Source: Mycobacterium lacus
GTDB lineage: Bacteria; Actinomycetota; Actinomycetes; Mycobacteriales; Mycobacteriaceae
Direction: 5' to 3'
DNA: 64,000 nt
Assembly (NCBI RefSeq): GCF_010731535.1
Contig: NZ_AP022581.1
Location: forward strand, 3,915,952 to 3,979,951
The first letter of the stretch is position 1. Every line of letters begins with the position of its first letter. The notes beneath the pieces were generated by a model. That model saw nothing but the letters and a program-made list of their open reading frames with translations, had not been told where the DNA came from and did no database searches. Of this stretch, positions 1 through 8,451 are shown piece after piece. Position numbers and translations under genes: made by a program.

Positions 1-634
1 CCGAGGTCAGCGTGCGGATGTGCTGCTGGGTCGGGATGAGCACCTTGCCACCGAGGTGACCGCACTTCTTCTCCGACGCAAGCTGGTCCTCCCAGTGCGA
101 ACCCGCGACGCCCGCGGCGATCATGGCCTTCTGCAGCTCGTAGACGTTCAGCGCACCGCCGAAGCCGGCCTCGCCGTCGGCGACGATCGGGACCAGCCAG
201 TTGTCCACCGACCGGTCGCCCTCGACCTTGGCGATCTCGTCGGCGCGAAGCAGCGCGTTGTTGATGCGACGGACGACCTGCGGGACCGAGTTGGCCGGGT
301 ACAGGCTCTGGTCGGGGTAGGTGTGGCCGGACAAGTTGGCGTCGCCGGCGACCTGCCAGCCCGACAGGTAGATGGCCTTCAGCCCGGCACGCACCTGCTG
401 GACGGCCATGTTGCCGGTCAGCGCGCCCAGCGCGTTGACGAACTCCAGGTCGTGCAGCTGGCTCCACAGGACCTCGGCGCCGCGGCGGGCCAGCGTGTGC
501 TCCTCGACCACGCTGCCCTGCAGGGCAACGACGTCCGCGGCGGTGTAGGTGCGAGTGATGCCCTTCCATCGGGGGTTGGTGTCCCAGTCCTTCTGGATCT
601 GCTCGGCGCTCTTCGGCGTGCCAACGACAGACAT
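1..634 (-). CDS. aceA: Isocitrate lyase, N-terminal part (runs off window)
   Basis: Isocitrate lyase cleaves isocitrate to glyoxylate and succinate in the glyoxylate shunt and also acts in the methylcitrate cycle of mycobacteria. Only the first 211 residues are present; the gene continues beyond base 1. The protein starts MSVVGTPKSAEQIQKDWDTN and contains the catalytic signature KKCGH with the active-site Cys at about residue 191, plus the family segment GYxAAD-like WLVPIVADGEAGFGG. The ATG at 632-634 is preceded by a clear Shine-Dalgarno sequence (AAGGAG, 7-8 bases upstream). It matches icl1 (Rv0467) and lies next to ramB, the known repressor of this gene, with candidate RamB sites upstream. 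Confidence 0.95.
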   Translation of the reverse strand, partial: MSVVGTPKSAEQIQKDWDTNPRWKGITRTYTAADVVALQGSVVEEHTLARRGAEVLWSQLHDLEFVNALGALTGNMAVQQVRAGLKAIYLSGWQVAGDANLSGHTYPDQSLYPANSVPQVVRRINNALLRADEIAKVEGDRSVDNWLVPIVADGEAGFGGALNVYELQKAMIAAGVAGSHWEDQLASEKKCGHLGGKVLIPTQQHIRTLTS

Positions 635-760
635 CGATAACTCCTTAACGAGGATGGCTAAGTTGCTTAAAGCCGCACCAACCAGCTAGTGCGATGGCTC
701 AACTTCACTGGTGTGCTAACTCGACGATGGCATAGCTCATTCACGCTGGTCTACCCGTTT

Positions 761-810
761 CACTTGCAAATTTCCGCTATGACTTGCGGTCATTTTGCGA
801 ATTTTGCGAA
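761..810. promoter_or_regulatory. Candidate RamB-binding region upstream of aceA
   Basis: Three related motifs are packed here: CTTGCAAATTT (763-773), TTTTGCGA (793-800) and TTTTGCGAA (802-810). RamB of Corynebacterium and Mycobacterium recognises AAAGTTTGCAAA-like sequences in front of acetate and glyoxylate genes. The neighbouring ramB gene and the aceA start about 130 bases away support this. No footprint is available; the match is by eye. Confidence 0.45.
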
Positions 811-883
811 GGCAAGAATTTACTGAACCGTTTCAGAAATTACCGCTCGGTGACCAGAATGTGCAGGTAAACCCGCAATTTAC

Positions 884-899
884 CGGGACACTTGTCCCG
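884..899 (-). terminator. Hairpin directly after the thioesterase-like gene
   Basis: CGGGACA-CT-TGTCCCG is a perfect 7-base inverted repeat that begins one base after the stop codon of the minus-strand gene ending at 900. There is no U-tract, which is common for mycobacterial terminators. It would separate that gene from the aceA control region. Confidence 0.45.
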
Positions 900-1694
900 T
901 TAGATGTTGAACAGCGAAGCGACGGCTTTCGTCTCGTCGCCGACCGCGTATGTGAGCGTTGTAACAGGCCGGTCAACCAGTCCAGAGCCGAATTGATCGG
1001 TAGATCCGGCCGGATGAATGTGCGAGATGATCTCCAGCTTGTCGCCGAGCGCGACCGGCGCCTCGTGCTCGATGGTCACCCGCAATGGCGCCTGCAACAG
1101 CTCGGTGTGGGACGCCAGATAATCCTCGACGACGCTCCAATACACCGAGTTGTTCATGTGGTCGAACAGGTCGATGTCGGTGACGCGAACCGGGAACTCG
1201 TGGATTTCCGTCGCATCGTCACGGCTGCCCGCCTTCAGGTAGCCCTTCCACCGCAGCCGATCAACCGAAGTCGTCCTGTGCAGGCCCTCCAGGAAGTTGT
1301 CGGCGATGCGTGACGGCATCTGGGTCTCCCGGTTGATGTTGATCCAGAAGGCCTCGGATTCGATCAGACCTCCCTTGCGTCCATCGACGCGGACGCGCAT
1401 CTCACACCACCGGTTCGAGGTGCCGGAACACCACCGCCGCAGCCGAAGCATGTCCTGGAATTCGATCGGTCGGATCAGGTCGACCATCGTGCGCCGGACG
1501 ATCCACAGCGGGTGGGTGTCCTCGAAACCCATCTCGCGCAGCTGGTCCTGGCCGATGTCCTGGATGTGGCGGCAGGCGGCGTCCAACCGCAGGCGGCCCG
1601 TGCGGTCGATGTCCCCCACGCGCAGCGGCCATTCGCGGTCGAATACATCGGGGTGACCGTCCGGTACCGGCATCAGCTCTTTGTCCAGGCTCAC
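900..1694 (-). CDS. Acyl-ACP thioesterase family protein (Rv0466-like)
   Basis: The 264-residue product is a double hot-dog acyl-ACP thioesterase-like protein, expected to hydrolyse a fatty acyl thioester in the cytosol; substrate unknown. Seen: FDREWPLRVGDID opening the first hot-dog fold, WCSGTSNRWCEMRVRV in its strand region, and a second hot-dog opening EFPVRVTDIDLFDHMNNSVY, where the D-x-HMNN motif is typical of this fold's active site. The GTG at 1692-1694 is chosen over an upstream extension because GGGGAG lies 8 bases before it and the length equals the H37Rv homologue. It is divergent from ramB across 150 bases. Other hot-dog substrates are possible. Confidence 0.85.
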   Translation of the reverse strand: MSLDKELMPVPDGHPDVFDREWPLRVGDIDRTGRLRLDAACRHIQDIGQDQLREMGFEDTHPLWIVRRTMVDLIRPIEFQDMLRLRRWCSGTSNRWCEMRVRVDGRKGGLIESEAFWININRETQMPSRIADNFLEGLHRTTSVDRLRWKGYLKAGSRDDATEIHEFPVRVTDIDLFDHMNNSVYWSVVEDYLASHTELLQAPLRVTIEHEAPVALGDKLEIISHIHPAGSTDQFGSGLVDRPVTTLTYAVGDETKAVASLFNI

Positions 1695-1844
1695 GGCTTC
1701 GCTCCCCGTTTCCTCCTCGTCCGCCTCCCAGGTTGACCCAGGCTTTCGGTGCGAATCATGCCAATGACGTCCCCGAAACACCAATCGCCGGGCCATGCCA
1801 ACTCTGCTAACCGTGCCTTCACAGCCGCGCGTACGCTCAGTTGA

Positions 1845-3269
1845 GTGTCCAAGACGTTCGTCGGCTCCCGGGTGCGTCAGCTGCGCAACGAGCGCGGGTT
1901 CAGCCAGGCCGCGCTGGCGCAGATGCTCGAGATCTCACCGAGCTACCTCAATCAGATCGAGCACGATGTCCGCCCGCTGACGGTGGCCGTGCTGCTGCGG
2001 ATCACCGAGGTGTTCGGGGTGGATGCCACCTTCTTCGCCTCTCAGGACGACACCCGGCTGGTCGCCGAGCTCCGCGAGGTGACGATGGACCGCGATCTGG
2101 ATATCGACGTCGACCCAACCGAAGTGGCCGAATTGGTTGGGGCTCATCCCGCCTTTGCGCGCGCGGTGGTCAATCTGCACCGGCGTTACCGAATCACCAC
2201 CGCACAGCTGGCCGCCGCCACCGAGGAACGGTATTCCGACGGCAGCGGCAGCGGGTCGATCACCATGCCCCACGAGGAAGTACGTGACTATTTCTATCAA
2301 CGGCAGAACTACCTGCACGAATTGGACACCGCCGCCGAAGACTTGACGATCCAGATGCGGCTGCATCACGGCGACCTGGCCCGCGAGTTGACCCGGCGGC
2401 TCACCGAGGTACACGGGGTCCGCATCAACAGAAGGATCGACCTCGGCGACACGGTGCTACACCGCTACGACCCCAAGACCAAGACGCTGGAAATCAGCAA
2501 TCACCTGTCCTCGGGTCAGCAGGTATTCAAGATGGCCGCCGAGTTGGCGTATCTCGAGTTCGGCGACCTGATCGACCGCATGGTCGAAGACGGCAAGTTC
2601 ACCAGCCGGGAGTCGCACACGCTGGCCCGGCTCGGACTCGCCAACTACTTCGCCGCGGCAGCCGTGCTGCCGTACCGCCAGTTCCACGACGTCGCGGAGA
2701 ACTTCCGCTACGACATCGAGCGGCTGTCCGCGTTCTACTCGGTGAGCTACGAGACCATCGCGCACCGGCTGTCGACGCTGCAGCGGCCGTCGATGCGCGG
2801 TGTACCGTTCTCGTTCGTCCGGGTCGACCGAGCCGGCAACATGTCAAAACGCCAGTCCGCCACGGGTTTTCACTTCTCCTCACACGGCGGCACCTGCCCT
2901 TTGTGGAACGTCTACGAAACGTTCGCCAACCCGGGCAAGATCCTGGTTCAGATCGCCGAGATGCCCGACGGCCGCAACTACATGTGGGTGGCCCGTACCG
3001 TCGAGCGCCGCGCGGCCCGGTATGGTCAGCCCGGTAAGACCTTCGCGATCGGGCTGGGCTGCGAACTCCGCCACGCTCACCGGCTCGTCTACTCGGAAGG
3101 ACTCGACTTGTCGGGGGACCGGAACCTTGCAGCCACACCGATCGGCGCGGGTTGCCGGGTCTGCGAACGCGACAACTGTCCACAGCGGGCCTTCCCCGCG
3201 CTGGGGCGCGCCCTCGATCTCGACGAACATCGCAGCACGGTGTCGCCCTACCTGGTGAAGCAGGCGTGA
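1845..3269 (+). CDS. ramB: Transcriptional regulator RamB
   Basis: RamB is a 474-residue DNA-binding regulator of acetate and glyoxylate metabolism that controls icl1 in M. tuberculosis. Residues 1-65 form an XRE-type helix-turn-helix (VGSRVRQLRNERGFSQAALA, then SPSYLNQIE). The middle is an IrrE-like peptidase-related region, and residues about 310-470 form the short-chain fatty acid regulator domain with the Cys cluster CRVCERDNCPQ. The GTG start has no obvious Shine-Dalgarno sequence, so it may be leaderless. It overlaps the next gene by four bases (GTGA), suggesting coupling. Length and ends agree with Rv0465c. Confidence 0.95.
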   Translation: MSKTFVGSRVRQLRNERGFSQAALAQMLEISPSYLNQIEHDVRPLTVAVLLRITEVFGVDATFFASQDDTRLVAELREVTMDRDLDIDVDPTEVAELVGAHPAFARAVVNLHRRYRITTAQLAAATEERYSDGSGSGSITMPHEEVRDYFYQRQNYLHELDTAAEDLTIQMRLHHGDLARELTRRLTEVHGVRINRRIDLGDTVLHRYDPKTKTLEISNHLSSGQQVFKMAAELAYLEFGDLIDRMVEDGKFTSRESHTLARLGLANYFAAAAVLPYRQFHDVAENFRYDIERLSAFYSVSYETIAHRLSTLQRPSMRGVPFSFVRVDRAGNMSKRQSATGFHFSSHGGTCPLWNVYETFANPGKILVQIAEMPDGRNYMWVARTVERRAARYGQPGKTFAIGLGCELRHAHRLVYSEGLDLSGDRNLAATPIGAGCRVCERDNCPQRAFPALGRALDLDEHRSTVSPYLVKQA

Positions 3270-3847
3270 GCGGCAGCCAATCCGGCCCCGTCGGCCGTGT
3301 CCCGCCGGGCGGGTTCCGCCAGCTGGGGCCGGTCAACTGGGTGCTGGCCAAGCTGGGCGCGCGCACCGTCGGGGCGCCGGAGATGCATCTCTTCACCACC
3401 CTGGGATACCGCCAGCTGCTGTTCTGGGCCTGGCTGGTGTACGGCGGCCGACTGCTGCGCGGGCGGCTGCCACGAGTCGATACCGAGTTGGTGATCCTGC
3501 GGGTCGCGCACTTGCGCGCCTGCGAATACGAACTGCAGCATCATCGCCGGATGGCGCGCAGCCGGGGGCTCGATGCGAACATGCAGGCCGCGATCTTCGC
3601 CTGGCCCGACGTTCCGGACGGTCCAGGGCCCCGGCGAGTGTTGAGCGCCCGACAAGAGGCGCTGTTGCGGGCGACTGACGAGTTCGTCAAGGACCGGTCG
3701 ATCAGCGACGGTACCTGGCAGCGGCTGGCCACCCACCTCGACCGGCGTCAGCTGATCGAATTCTGCATGCTGGCAAGCCAATACGACGGGCTCGCCGCGA
3801 CGATAACCGCCCTGGAGATCCCGTTGGACAACCCCGGTCATAGGTAG
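3266..3847 (+). CDS. Carboxymuconolactone decarboxylase/AhpD-like protein (Rv0464c-like)
   Basis: A 193-residue protein of the carboxymuconolactone decarboxylase (AhpD-like) superfamily. The core helical segment reads LRVAHLRACEYELQHHRRMA, with one Cys and downstream His as in the non-CxxC members, so a thiol peroxidase role as in AhpD is not assured. The middle segment LSARQEALLRATDEFVKD and IEFCMLASQYDGLA fit the family. The GTG at 3266 overlaps the ramB stop by four bases, so it is probably co-translated with ramB. Its 3' end overlaps the convergent membrane-protein gene by ten bases. Physiological substrate unknown. Confidence 0.8.
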   Translation: MSGSQSGPVGRVPPGGFRQLGPVNWVLAKLGARTVGAPEMHLFTTLGYRQLLFWAWLVYGGRLLRGRLPRVDTELVILRVAHLRACEYELQHHRRMARSRGLDANMQAAIFAWPDVPDGPGPRRVLSARQEALLRATDEFVKDRSISDGTWQRLATHLDRRQLIEFCMLASQYDGLAATITALEIPLDNPGHR

Positions 3848-4113
3848 ATGTCGGCCAGCACGGCCAACGTGAGCACCACGGGCAGAATGGGCAGGCCGAG
3901 GGCAAACGCCGCCCAGAGGTGGTTGCCGCGCAGGCGCAGCCACCAGCCCCACACCCCGGCGGCGATCGCCAGCACGCCCGCCAGCATCAGCACCGTCGGA
4001 CTCCACACACTCACCGTCGCGAGGTCATCGCCGATCGAGATCGCCACCAGCCACACGACGTAGCCGGTGGCCACACCGCCGATGGCACCCACAACGCTTT
4101 CGGCGCGAGCCAT
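3838..4113 (-). CDS. Small membrane protein (Rv0463-like)
   Basis: A 91-residue protein that is almost wholly hydrophobic: three predicted membrane helices at roughly residues 5-28, 40-60 and 66-88. It follows lpdC by only 7 bases on the same strand and is probably in its transcript. No catalytic motif is visible and no function is known. Its last ten bases overlap the convergent AhpD-like gene. Confidence 0.8.
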   Translation of the reverse strand: MARAESVVGAIGGVATGYVVWLVAISIGDDLATVSVWSPTVLMLAGVLAIAAGVWGWWLRLRGNHLWAAFALGLPILPVVLTLAVLADIYL

Positions 4114-4120
4114 GGGCCAC

Positions 4121-5515
4121 TCAGAAATTGATCATGTGGCCGGTCAGGCCGTGGAAGCACTCCTGCAGCGCCTCGGACATCGTCGGATGCGTGTGCACAT
4201 TGCGGGCCAGCTCGTTGGCCGTCAGGTCCCACTTTTGCGCCAACGTGAGCTCGGGCAGCAGCTCGGACACGTCGTGGCCGATCAGGTGCCCGCCGAGCAG
4301 CTCGCCGTGGTTGGCGTCGGCCACCAGCTTGACGAAACCGCTGGGGTCGCCCAGGCCGTGCGCCTTGCCGTTGGCGGTGAACGGGAATTTCGCGACCAGG
4401 ACCTCGTACCCTTCGTCGCGGGCCTGCTGCTCGGTGAGCCCGAAGCTAGCGACCTGCGGCTGACAAAACGTCGCGCGGGGCAACATGCGGTAGTCGCCCA
4501 GGGCCAAAGTCTCTGCGCCGGCGATGGTTTCGGCCGCCACCACGCCCATGGCCTCGGCGACATGCGCCAGCATTGCCAGCCCGGTGACGTCGCCGATGGC
4601 GTAGATGTGGCCGACGTTGGTGCGCATGTAGTCGTTGATGCCGATCGCGTTGCGGTCGGTCAGCTCGACGCCGGCCTTCTCCAGCCCGTAGCCCTCGACG
4701 TTGGCCGCAAATCCGATGGCCTGCAACACCTTCGCGGCCTTGAGCTCCTCCGACTGGCCGTCCTTGCTGACCGTCACCGTGACCTGCGAACCGTCGTCAG
4801 CGATGGACTCGACCTTCGTTCCGGTGAGGATCTTGACGCCCAGCTTCTTGAACTGCTTCTCGATCTCCTTGGACACCTCGGCGTCCTCGTTGGGCAGTGC
4901 GCGCGGCAGGAACTCCACGATGGTGACGTCGACGCCGTAGTTCTTCAGGACGTAACCGAACTCCATGCCGATGGCGCCGGCTCCGGCGATGATGATCGAG
5001 TCCGGCAGTTCGCGGGACAGGATCTGTTCCTCGTAGGTGACCACATTCGTCGACAGCGACGTGCCGGGGACCAGCCGGGTGCTGCTGCCGGTCGCGATGA
5101 TGGCGTTGTCGAACGTGACCGTTTCGGTACCGCCATCGTTGAGCTCCACCGACAACGTATTGGCGTCGGTGAATCGGCCGTAACCGTGGATCTCGGTGAT
5201 CTTGTTCTTCTTCATCAGGAAGTGCACACCGGCGACGCGGCCCTCGGCCACCTTGCGGCTGCGGTCGAAGGCGATCCCGTAGTCGAAGCTCGCCTCGCCG
5301 CTGATGCCAAAGGTCTTGGCGTCCTTGGTGAAGATGTGCACGAGTTCGGCGTTGCGCAGCAGGGCCTTGGACGGAATGCAGCCGACGTTAAGGCAGACCC
5401 CGCCCCAATATTTCGATTCGACTATTGCGGTGTTCAGACCAAGCTGTGCGGCTCGAATCGCTGCGACATATCCACCGGGACCGGCTCCGAGAACGACGAC
5501 GTCATAGTGAGTCAC
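4121..5515 (-). CDS. lpdC: Dihydrolipoamide dehydrogenase
   Basis: FAD-dependent dihydrolipoamide dehydrogenase, the E3 component shared by the pyruvate and branched-chain ketoacid dehydrogenases and the peroxynitrite reductase/peroxidase of mycobacteria. The 464-residue protein has the FAD motif VVLGAGPGGYVAA, the redox pair GGVCLNVGC (Cys41 and Cys46), an NAD motif IIAGAGAIGMEFG near residue 175, the second FAD motif IYAIGDV, and the catalytic C-terminal pair in HTHPTMSEALQE. The GTG at 5513-5515 gives the family length; another in-frame GTG three codons upstream is possible. The dehydrogenase and membrane genes downstream are likely cotranscribed. Confidence 0.97.
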   Translation of the reverse strand: MTHYDVVVLGAGPGGYVAAIRAAQLGLNTAIVESKYWGGVCLNVGCIPSKALLRNAELVHIFTKDAKTFGISGEASFDYGIAFDRSRKVAEGRVAGVHFLMKKNKITEIHGYGRFTDANTLSVELNDGGTETVTFDNAIIATGSSTRLVPGTSLSTNVVTYEEQILSRELPDSIIIAGAGAIGMEFGYVLKNYGVDVTIVEFLPRALPNEDAEVSKEIEKQFKKLGVKILTGTKVESIADDGSQVTVTVSKDGQSEELKAAKVLQAIGFAANVEGYGLEKAGVELTDRNAIGINDYMRTNVGHIYAIGDVTGLAMLAHVAEAMGVVAAETIAGAETLALGDYRMLPRATFCQPQVASFGLTEQQARDEGYEVLVAKFPFTANGKAHGLGDPSGFVKLVADANHGELLGGHLIGHDVSELLPELTLAQKWDLTANELARNVHTHPTMSEALQECFHGLTGHMINF

Positions 5516-5562
5516 GGCCACCACACTAACGGGAACGGGCCTCGGTACGGCTAGTCAGCCCT

Positions 5563-6066
5563 TCAATACGGAATGACGCCGACCAGACAGTGACCCATTC
5601 GCTCGCAGTAGTAATAGCCGTAGAGCGGAGCCGCGGCGGCCAGGGAGGCAAACGGCCCCGACATCACCCCGATCGACAACGCCGTGATCAGCGGCCTGCC
5701 CTGCACCATCGACAGCATCAGGCCGGCCACGCTGCACGCGACGACGTAGACCAGGACGACGTACACGGCCGCCGTCTTGTCGAGCGTGTGATACCACCAA
5801 TAAAACAGGATCAGCCCGACCTCGGCGGCGGCGAGCCACACGCCAAGGACCACCAGCAGCAGTTTCCACCACTTCACATACTGGTACCGGCCGGGCACCG
5901 CGACCGGGGCCGCGGCCGTCTCGGCCGTCGAGGGCGCCTGAGCCGCCTCCTGTTCACGTCCGCTCAACGTCAGCGAGGGCCGCGGGCCCGTGTCATCCCA
6001 ATCCGGCACGAAGGGCTCGGTACCGGGCGCCGATTCGCGGTCTTGGTCAACCCCTTTGTCAGCCAC
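5563..6066 (-). CDS. Membrane protein with acidic cytoplasmic N-terminus (Rv0461-like)
   Basis: A 167-residue protein. The first 65 residues are polar and proline/acidic rich (EPFVPDWDDTGPRPSLTLSG); they are followed by about three hydrophobic helices and a short tail with two Cys in YYYCERMGHC. The GTG at 6066 is preferred because AGGTGG lies 6 bases before it; an in-frame TTG at 6087 would add seven residues. The start overlaps the end of the upstream small membrane gene by eight bases. Function unknown. Confidence 0.75.
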   Translation of the reverse strand: MADKGVDQDRESAPGTEPFVPDWDDTGPRPSLTLSGREQEAAQAPSTAETAAAPVAVPGRYQYVKWWKLLLVVLGVWLAAAEVGLILFYWWYHTLDKTAAVYVVLVYVVACSVAGLMLSMVQGRPLITALSIGVMSGPFASLAAAAPLYGYYYCERMGHCLVGVIPY

Positions 6067-6337
6067 CAGAGGCCACCTGGATCGCAACGAGCACCCCGAA
6101 CCAACCCGGCGCCAGCGCGAGGATGAACGCGCCCAGCATCGTTACCCATCGACGCCCGGAAAATAGGATGACCAGCAGCCCGACCACGCTGGGAATCCCG
6201 ACCACCAGCGCCATGACGACGTCGGGCCGGAGCCGTTCATGGACAAGCACGGTGGCGCCGACCCCCACCAACAAGCCGACCGCATTACCCACCAGCATGG
6301 CGCTGGTCAACAGCCATGATCGGGGTAGCGGGATCAC
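6059..6337 (-). CDS. Small hydrophobic protein (Rv0460-like)
   Basis: A 92-residue protein with three hydrophobic segments and little else: PLPRSWLLTSAMLVGNAVG, then VVMALVVGIPSVVGLLVILF and MLGAFILALAPGWFGVLVAI. The GTG at 6337 keeps the first helix complete; an ATG at 6298 would give 79 residues, the length of the H37Rv annotation as I recall it. It sits between the DUF779 protein and the Rv0461-like protein in one minus-strand run. Function unknown. Confidence 0.65.
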   Translation of the reverse strand: MIPLPRSWLLTSAMLVGNAVGLLVGVGATVLVHERLRPDVVMALVVGIPSVVGLLVILFSGRRWVTMLGAFILALAPGWFGVLVAIQVASGG

Positions 6338-6357
6338 GGTGTACGACCTTACTGCGG

Positions 6358-6861
6358 TTACGGCCGAGTGACCGGGCACCCTCCCGGCGCGTTGTCAGCG
6401 ACGACATGGCCCCGTACCGAAGGGCGTTTACCGCGCTCGTAGTCGGCGCCGGTGATCACCGGCACGGCCCGCAGCAGCGCTCTCTCGTCCTCGCTGAACA
6501 CCCGACCGCGACTGAGAAACCGCACCCCCTCGGGTGCCTCCAGGCTGAACCCGCCGCCGCGCCCCGGCACCACATCGATGACCAGCTGGGTGGGCTGGGC
6601 TCCCCGATAGTGGGCCTGGTACTGCGGACCGGAGATCCACACCGGCACCCCGTCGGTCCCCACGTCCAGCACGCCGAGCAGGACGTCGCGGTCACCGATG
6701 AGGAAATCGGCACGCGGATAGCACATCGGCGACGACCCGTCGCAGCAGCCGCCGGATTGGTGAAACAACACCGGACCGTGTCGGTCCTGCAGTCGGGCCA
6801 GCAACGCGGCCGCGGCGGCGGTGATGAGCACCCCGGGAGGGGCGCTCTGCCGCCCGGTCAT
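6358..6861 (-). CDS. DUF779 protein coupled to aldehyde dehydrogenase (Rv0459-like)
   Basis: A 167-residue DUF779 protein. This family is regularly encoded next to aldehyde dehydrogenases and is thought to assist them, but its biochemical role is not settled. The family signature is visible as HQSGGCCDGSSPMCYP near residue 35, with three conserved Cys that could bind metal or be redox-active. Its ATG overlaps the TGA of the aldehyde dehydrogenase by one base (TGATG), so the two are translationally coupled. Confidence 0.85.
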   Translation of the reverse strand: MTGRQSAPPGVLITAAAAALLARLQDRHGPVLFHQSGGCCDGSSPMCYPRADFLIGDRDVLLGVLDVGTDGVPVWISGPQYQAHYRGAQPTQLVIDVVPGRGGGFSLEAPEGVRFLSRGRVFSEDERALLRAVPVITGADYERGKRPSVRGHVVADNAPGGCPVTRP

Positions 6862-8384
6862 CAGAAGAATCCCAGCGCCTTGTCCGAGTAGGACACCATC
6901 AGGTTCTTGATCCGCTGATAGTGCTCTAGCGCCATCTTGTGGCCCTCCCGGCCGAAACCAGACTGCTTATAGCCACCGAACGCCGCATGTGACGGATACA
7001 CGTGGTAGCAGTTCACCCACACGCGGCCCGCCTGGATATCCCGGCCGGCCCGGTAGGCGGTGTTGCCGTCGCGGCTCCACACACCCGCGCCCAGGCCGTA
7101 GAGGGTGTCGTTGGCGATGCCGATCGCATCGGCGTAGTCACGGAACGAGGTCACCGCCACCACCGGCCCGAAGATCTCCTCCTGGAAGATCCGCATCTTG
7201 TTGGTGCCGGAAAAGATCGTCGGCTGCATGTAGTAGCCGCCGGACAGGTCGCCGCCGAGTTCGGCGCGCTCGCCGCCGGTGATGATCTTGGCCCCCTCGC
7301 CCTTGCCAATTTCGATGTAGGACAACACCTTTTGCAGCTGGTCGTTGGAGGCCTGAGAACCCAGCATGGTCTCGGTGTCCAGCGGATCGCCCTGCCGGAC
7401 CGCCTTGGTCCGGATCGCCGCCAGCTCCAGGAACTCGTCATAGATGTCGGCCTGGATCAGGCTGCGCGACGGGCACGTGCACACCTCGCCCTGATTGAGG
7501 GCGAACATGGTGAACCCCTCCAGCGCCTTGTCCTGGAAATCGTCGTGAGCGGCCAGCACGTCGGAGAAGAAGATATTGGGGCTCTTGCCGCCAAGTTCCA
7601 GGGTGACCGGGATCAGGTTGTGCGAGGCGTATTGCATGATCAGTCGCCCCGTGGTGGTTTCCCCGGTGAACGCGACCTTGGCGATCCGGTCGCTGGATGC
7701 CAGCGGCTTGCCGGCCTCGGCGCCGAAGCCGTTGACGATGTTGACCACCCCCGCCGGCAACAGATCGCCGATCAGCGACATCAAGTAGAGCACCGACGCC
7801 GGCGTCTGCTCGGCGGGCTTGAGCACCACCGTGTTGCCCGCCGCCAGGGCCGGCGCCAGTTTCCAGGCGCACATCAGGATCGGGAAGTTCCACGGGATGA
7901 TCTGCCCCACCACGCCGAGCGGCTCGTGGAAGTGGTAGGCGACGGTGTCCTCGTCGATCTGGCTCAGCGAGCCCTCCTGGGCGCGGATCGCGGCGGCGAA
8001 ATACCGAAAGTGGTCAGCCGCCAGCGGGATGTCGGCGGCCAGCGCCTCGCGGATCGGTTTGCCGTTGTCCCAGACTTCGGCCAGCGCCAGCGCGGCGGTG
8101 TTTTCCTGGATGCGGTCCGCGACCTTGGTCAGGATCGCCGCCCGCTCGCTCGGGGTGGTCCTGCCCCAAGCGGGGGCGGCGGCGTGCGCGGCGTCGAGCG
8201 CTTTTTCGACGTCGGCCTCGTCGGAGCGGGGCACCTCACAGAATGGCTGGCCGGTCACCGGCGTCGGATTTTCGAAATAGCGGCCGTGAACGGGCGCGAC
8301 CCACTCCCCCCCGACGAAGTTGTCGTACCGGGATTCATACGACATCAGCGCCCCAGCGGAACCCGGACGTGCAAAGACAGTCAT
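6861..8384 (-). CDS. NAD-dependent aldehyde dehydrogenase (Rv0458-like)
   Basis: A 507-residue aldehyde dehydrogenase oxidising an aldehyde to the acid with NAD. Seen in order: cofactor motif IIPWNFPILM, VVLKPAEQTP, FTGETTTGR, the general-base Glu in LELGGKSPNIFF, the catalytic Cys in NQGEVCTCPSR, and the C-terminal EEIFGPVV. This variant with GEVCTC resembles acetaldehyde/short-chain enzymes (exaC/acoD-like). The ATG at 8384 is preceded by AGAGGAG at good spacing and gives the same length as the H37Rv homologue. Divergent from the oligopeptidase gene across 67 bases, where a shared promoter must lie. Confidence 0.93.
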   Translation of the reverse strand: MTVFARPGSAGALMSYESRYDNFVGGEWVAPVHGRYFENPTPVTGQPFCEVPRSDEADVEKALDAAHAAAPAWGRTTPSERAAILTKVADRIQENTAALALAEVWDNGKPIREALAADIPLAADHFRYFAAAIRAQEGSLSQIDEDTVAYHFHEPLGVVGQIIPWNFPILMCAWKLAPALAAGNTVVLKPAEQTPASVLYLMSLIGDLLPAGVVNIVNGFGAEAGKPLASSDRIAKVAFTGETTTGRLIMQYASHNLIPVTLELGGKSPNIFFSDVLAAHDDFQDKALEGFTMFALNQGEVCTCPSRSLIQADIYDEFLELAAIRTKAVRQGDPLDTETMLGSQASNDQLQKVLSYIEIGKGEGAKIITGGERAELGGDLSGGYYMQPTIFSGTNKMRIFQEEIFGPVVAVTSFRDYADAIGIANDTLYGLGAGVWSRDGNTAYRAGRDIQAGRVWVNCYHVYPSHAAFGGYKQSGFGREGHKMALEHYQRIKNLMVSYSDKALGFF

Positions 8385-8451
8385 CGGCTCGGCTCCTCTT
8401 TCGATCGTGTAATACAACTCACACTACCGCCGGGGACCACAATTGTTTTCC

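Noticed and set aside
20..640. 206-codon plus-strand frame at the left edge
   Set aside because: Antisense of isocitrate lyase, whose catalytic motif is on the minus strand.
4067..5554. 495-codon plus-strand frame opposite lpdC
   Set aside because: Antisense shadow of a certain gene; no motifs or ribosome site.
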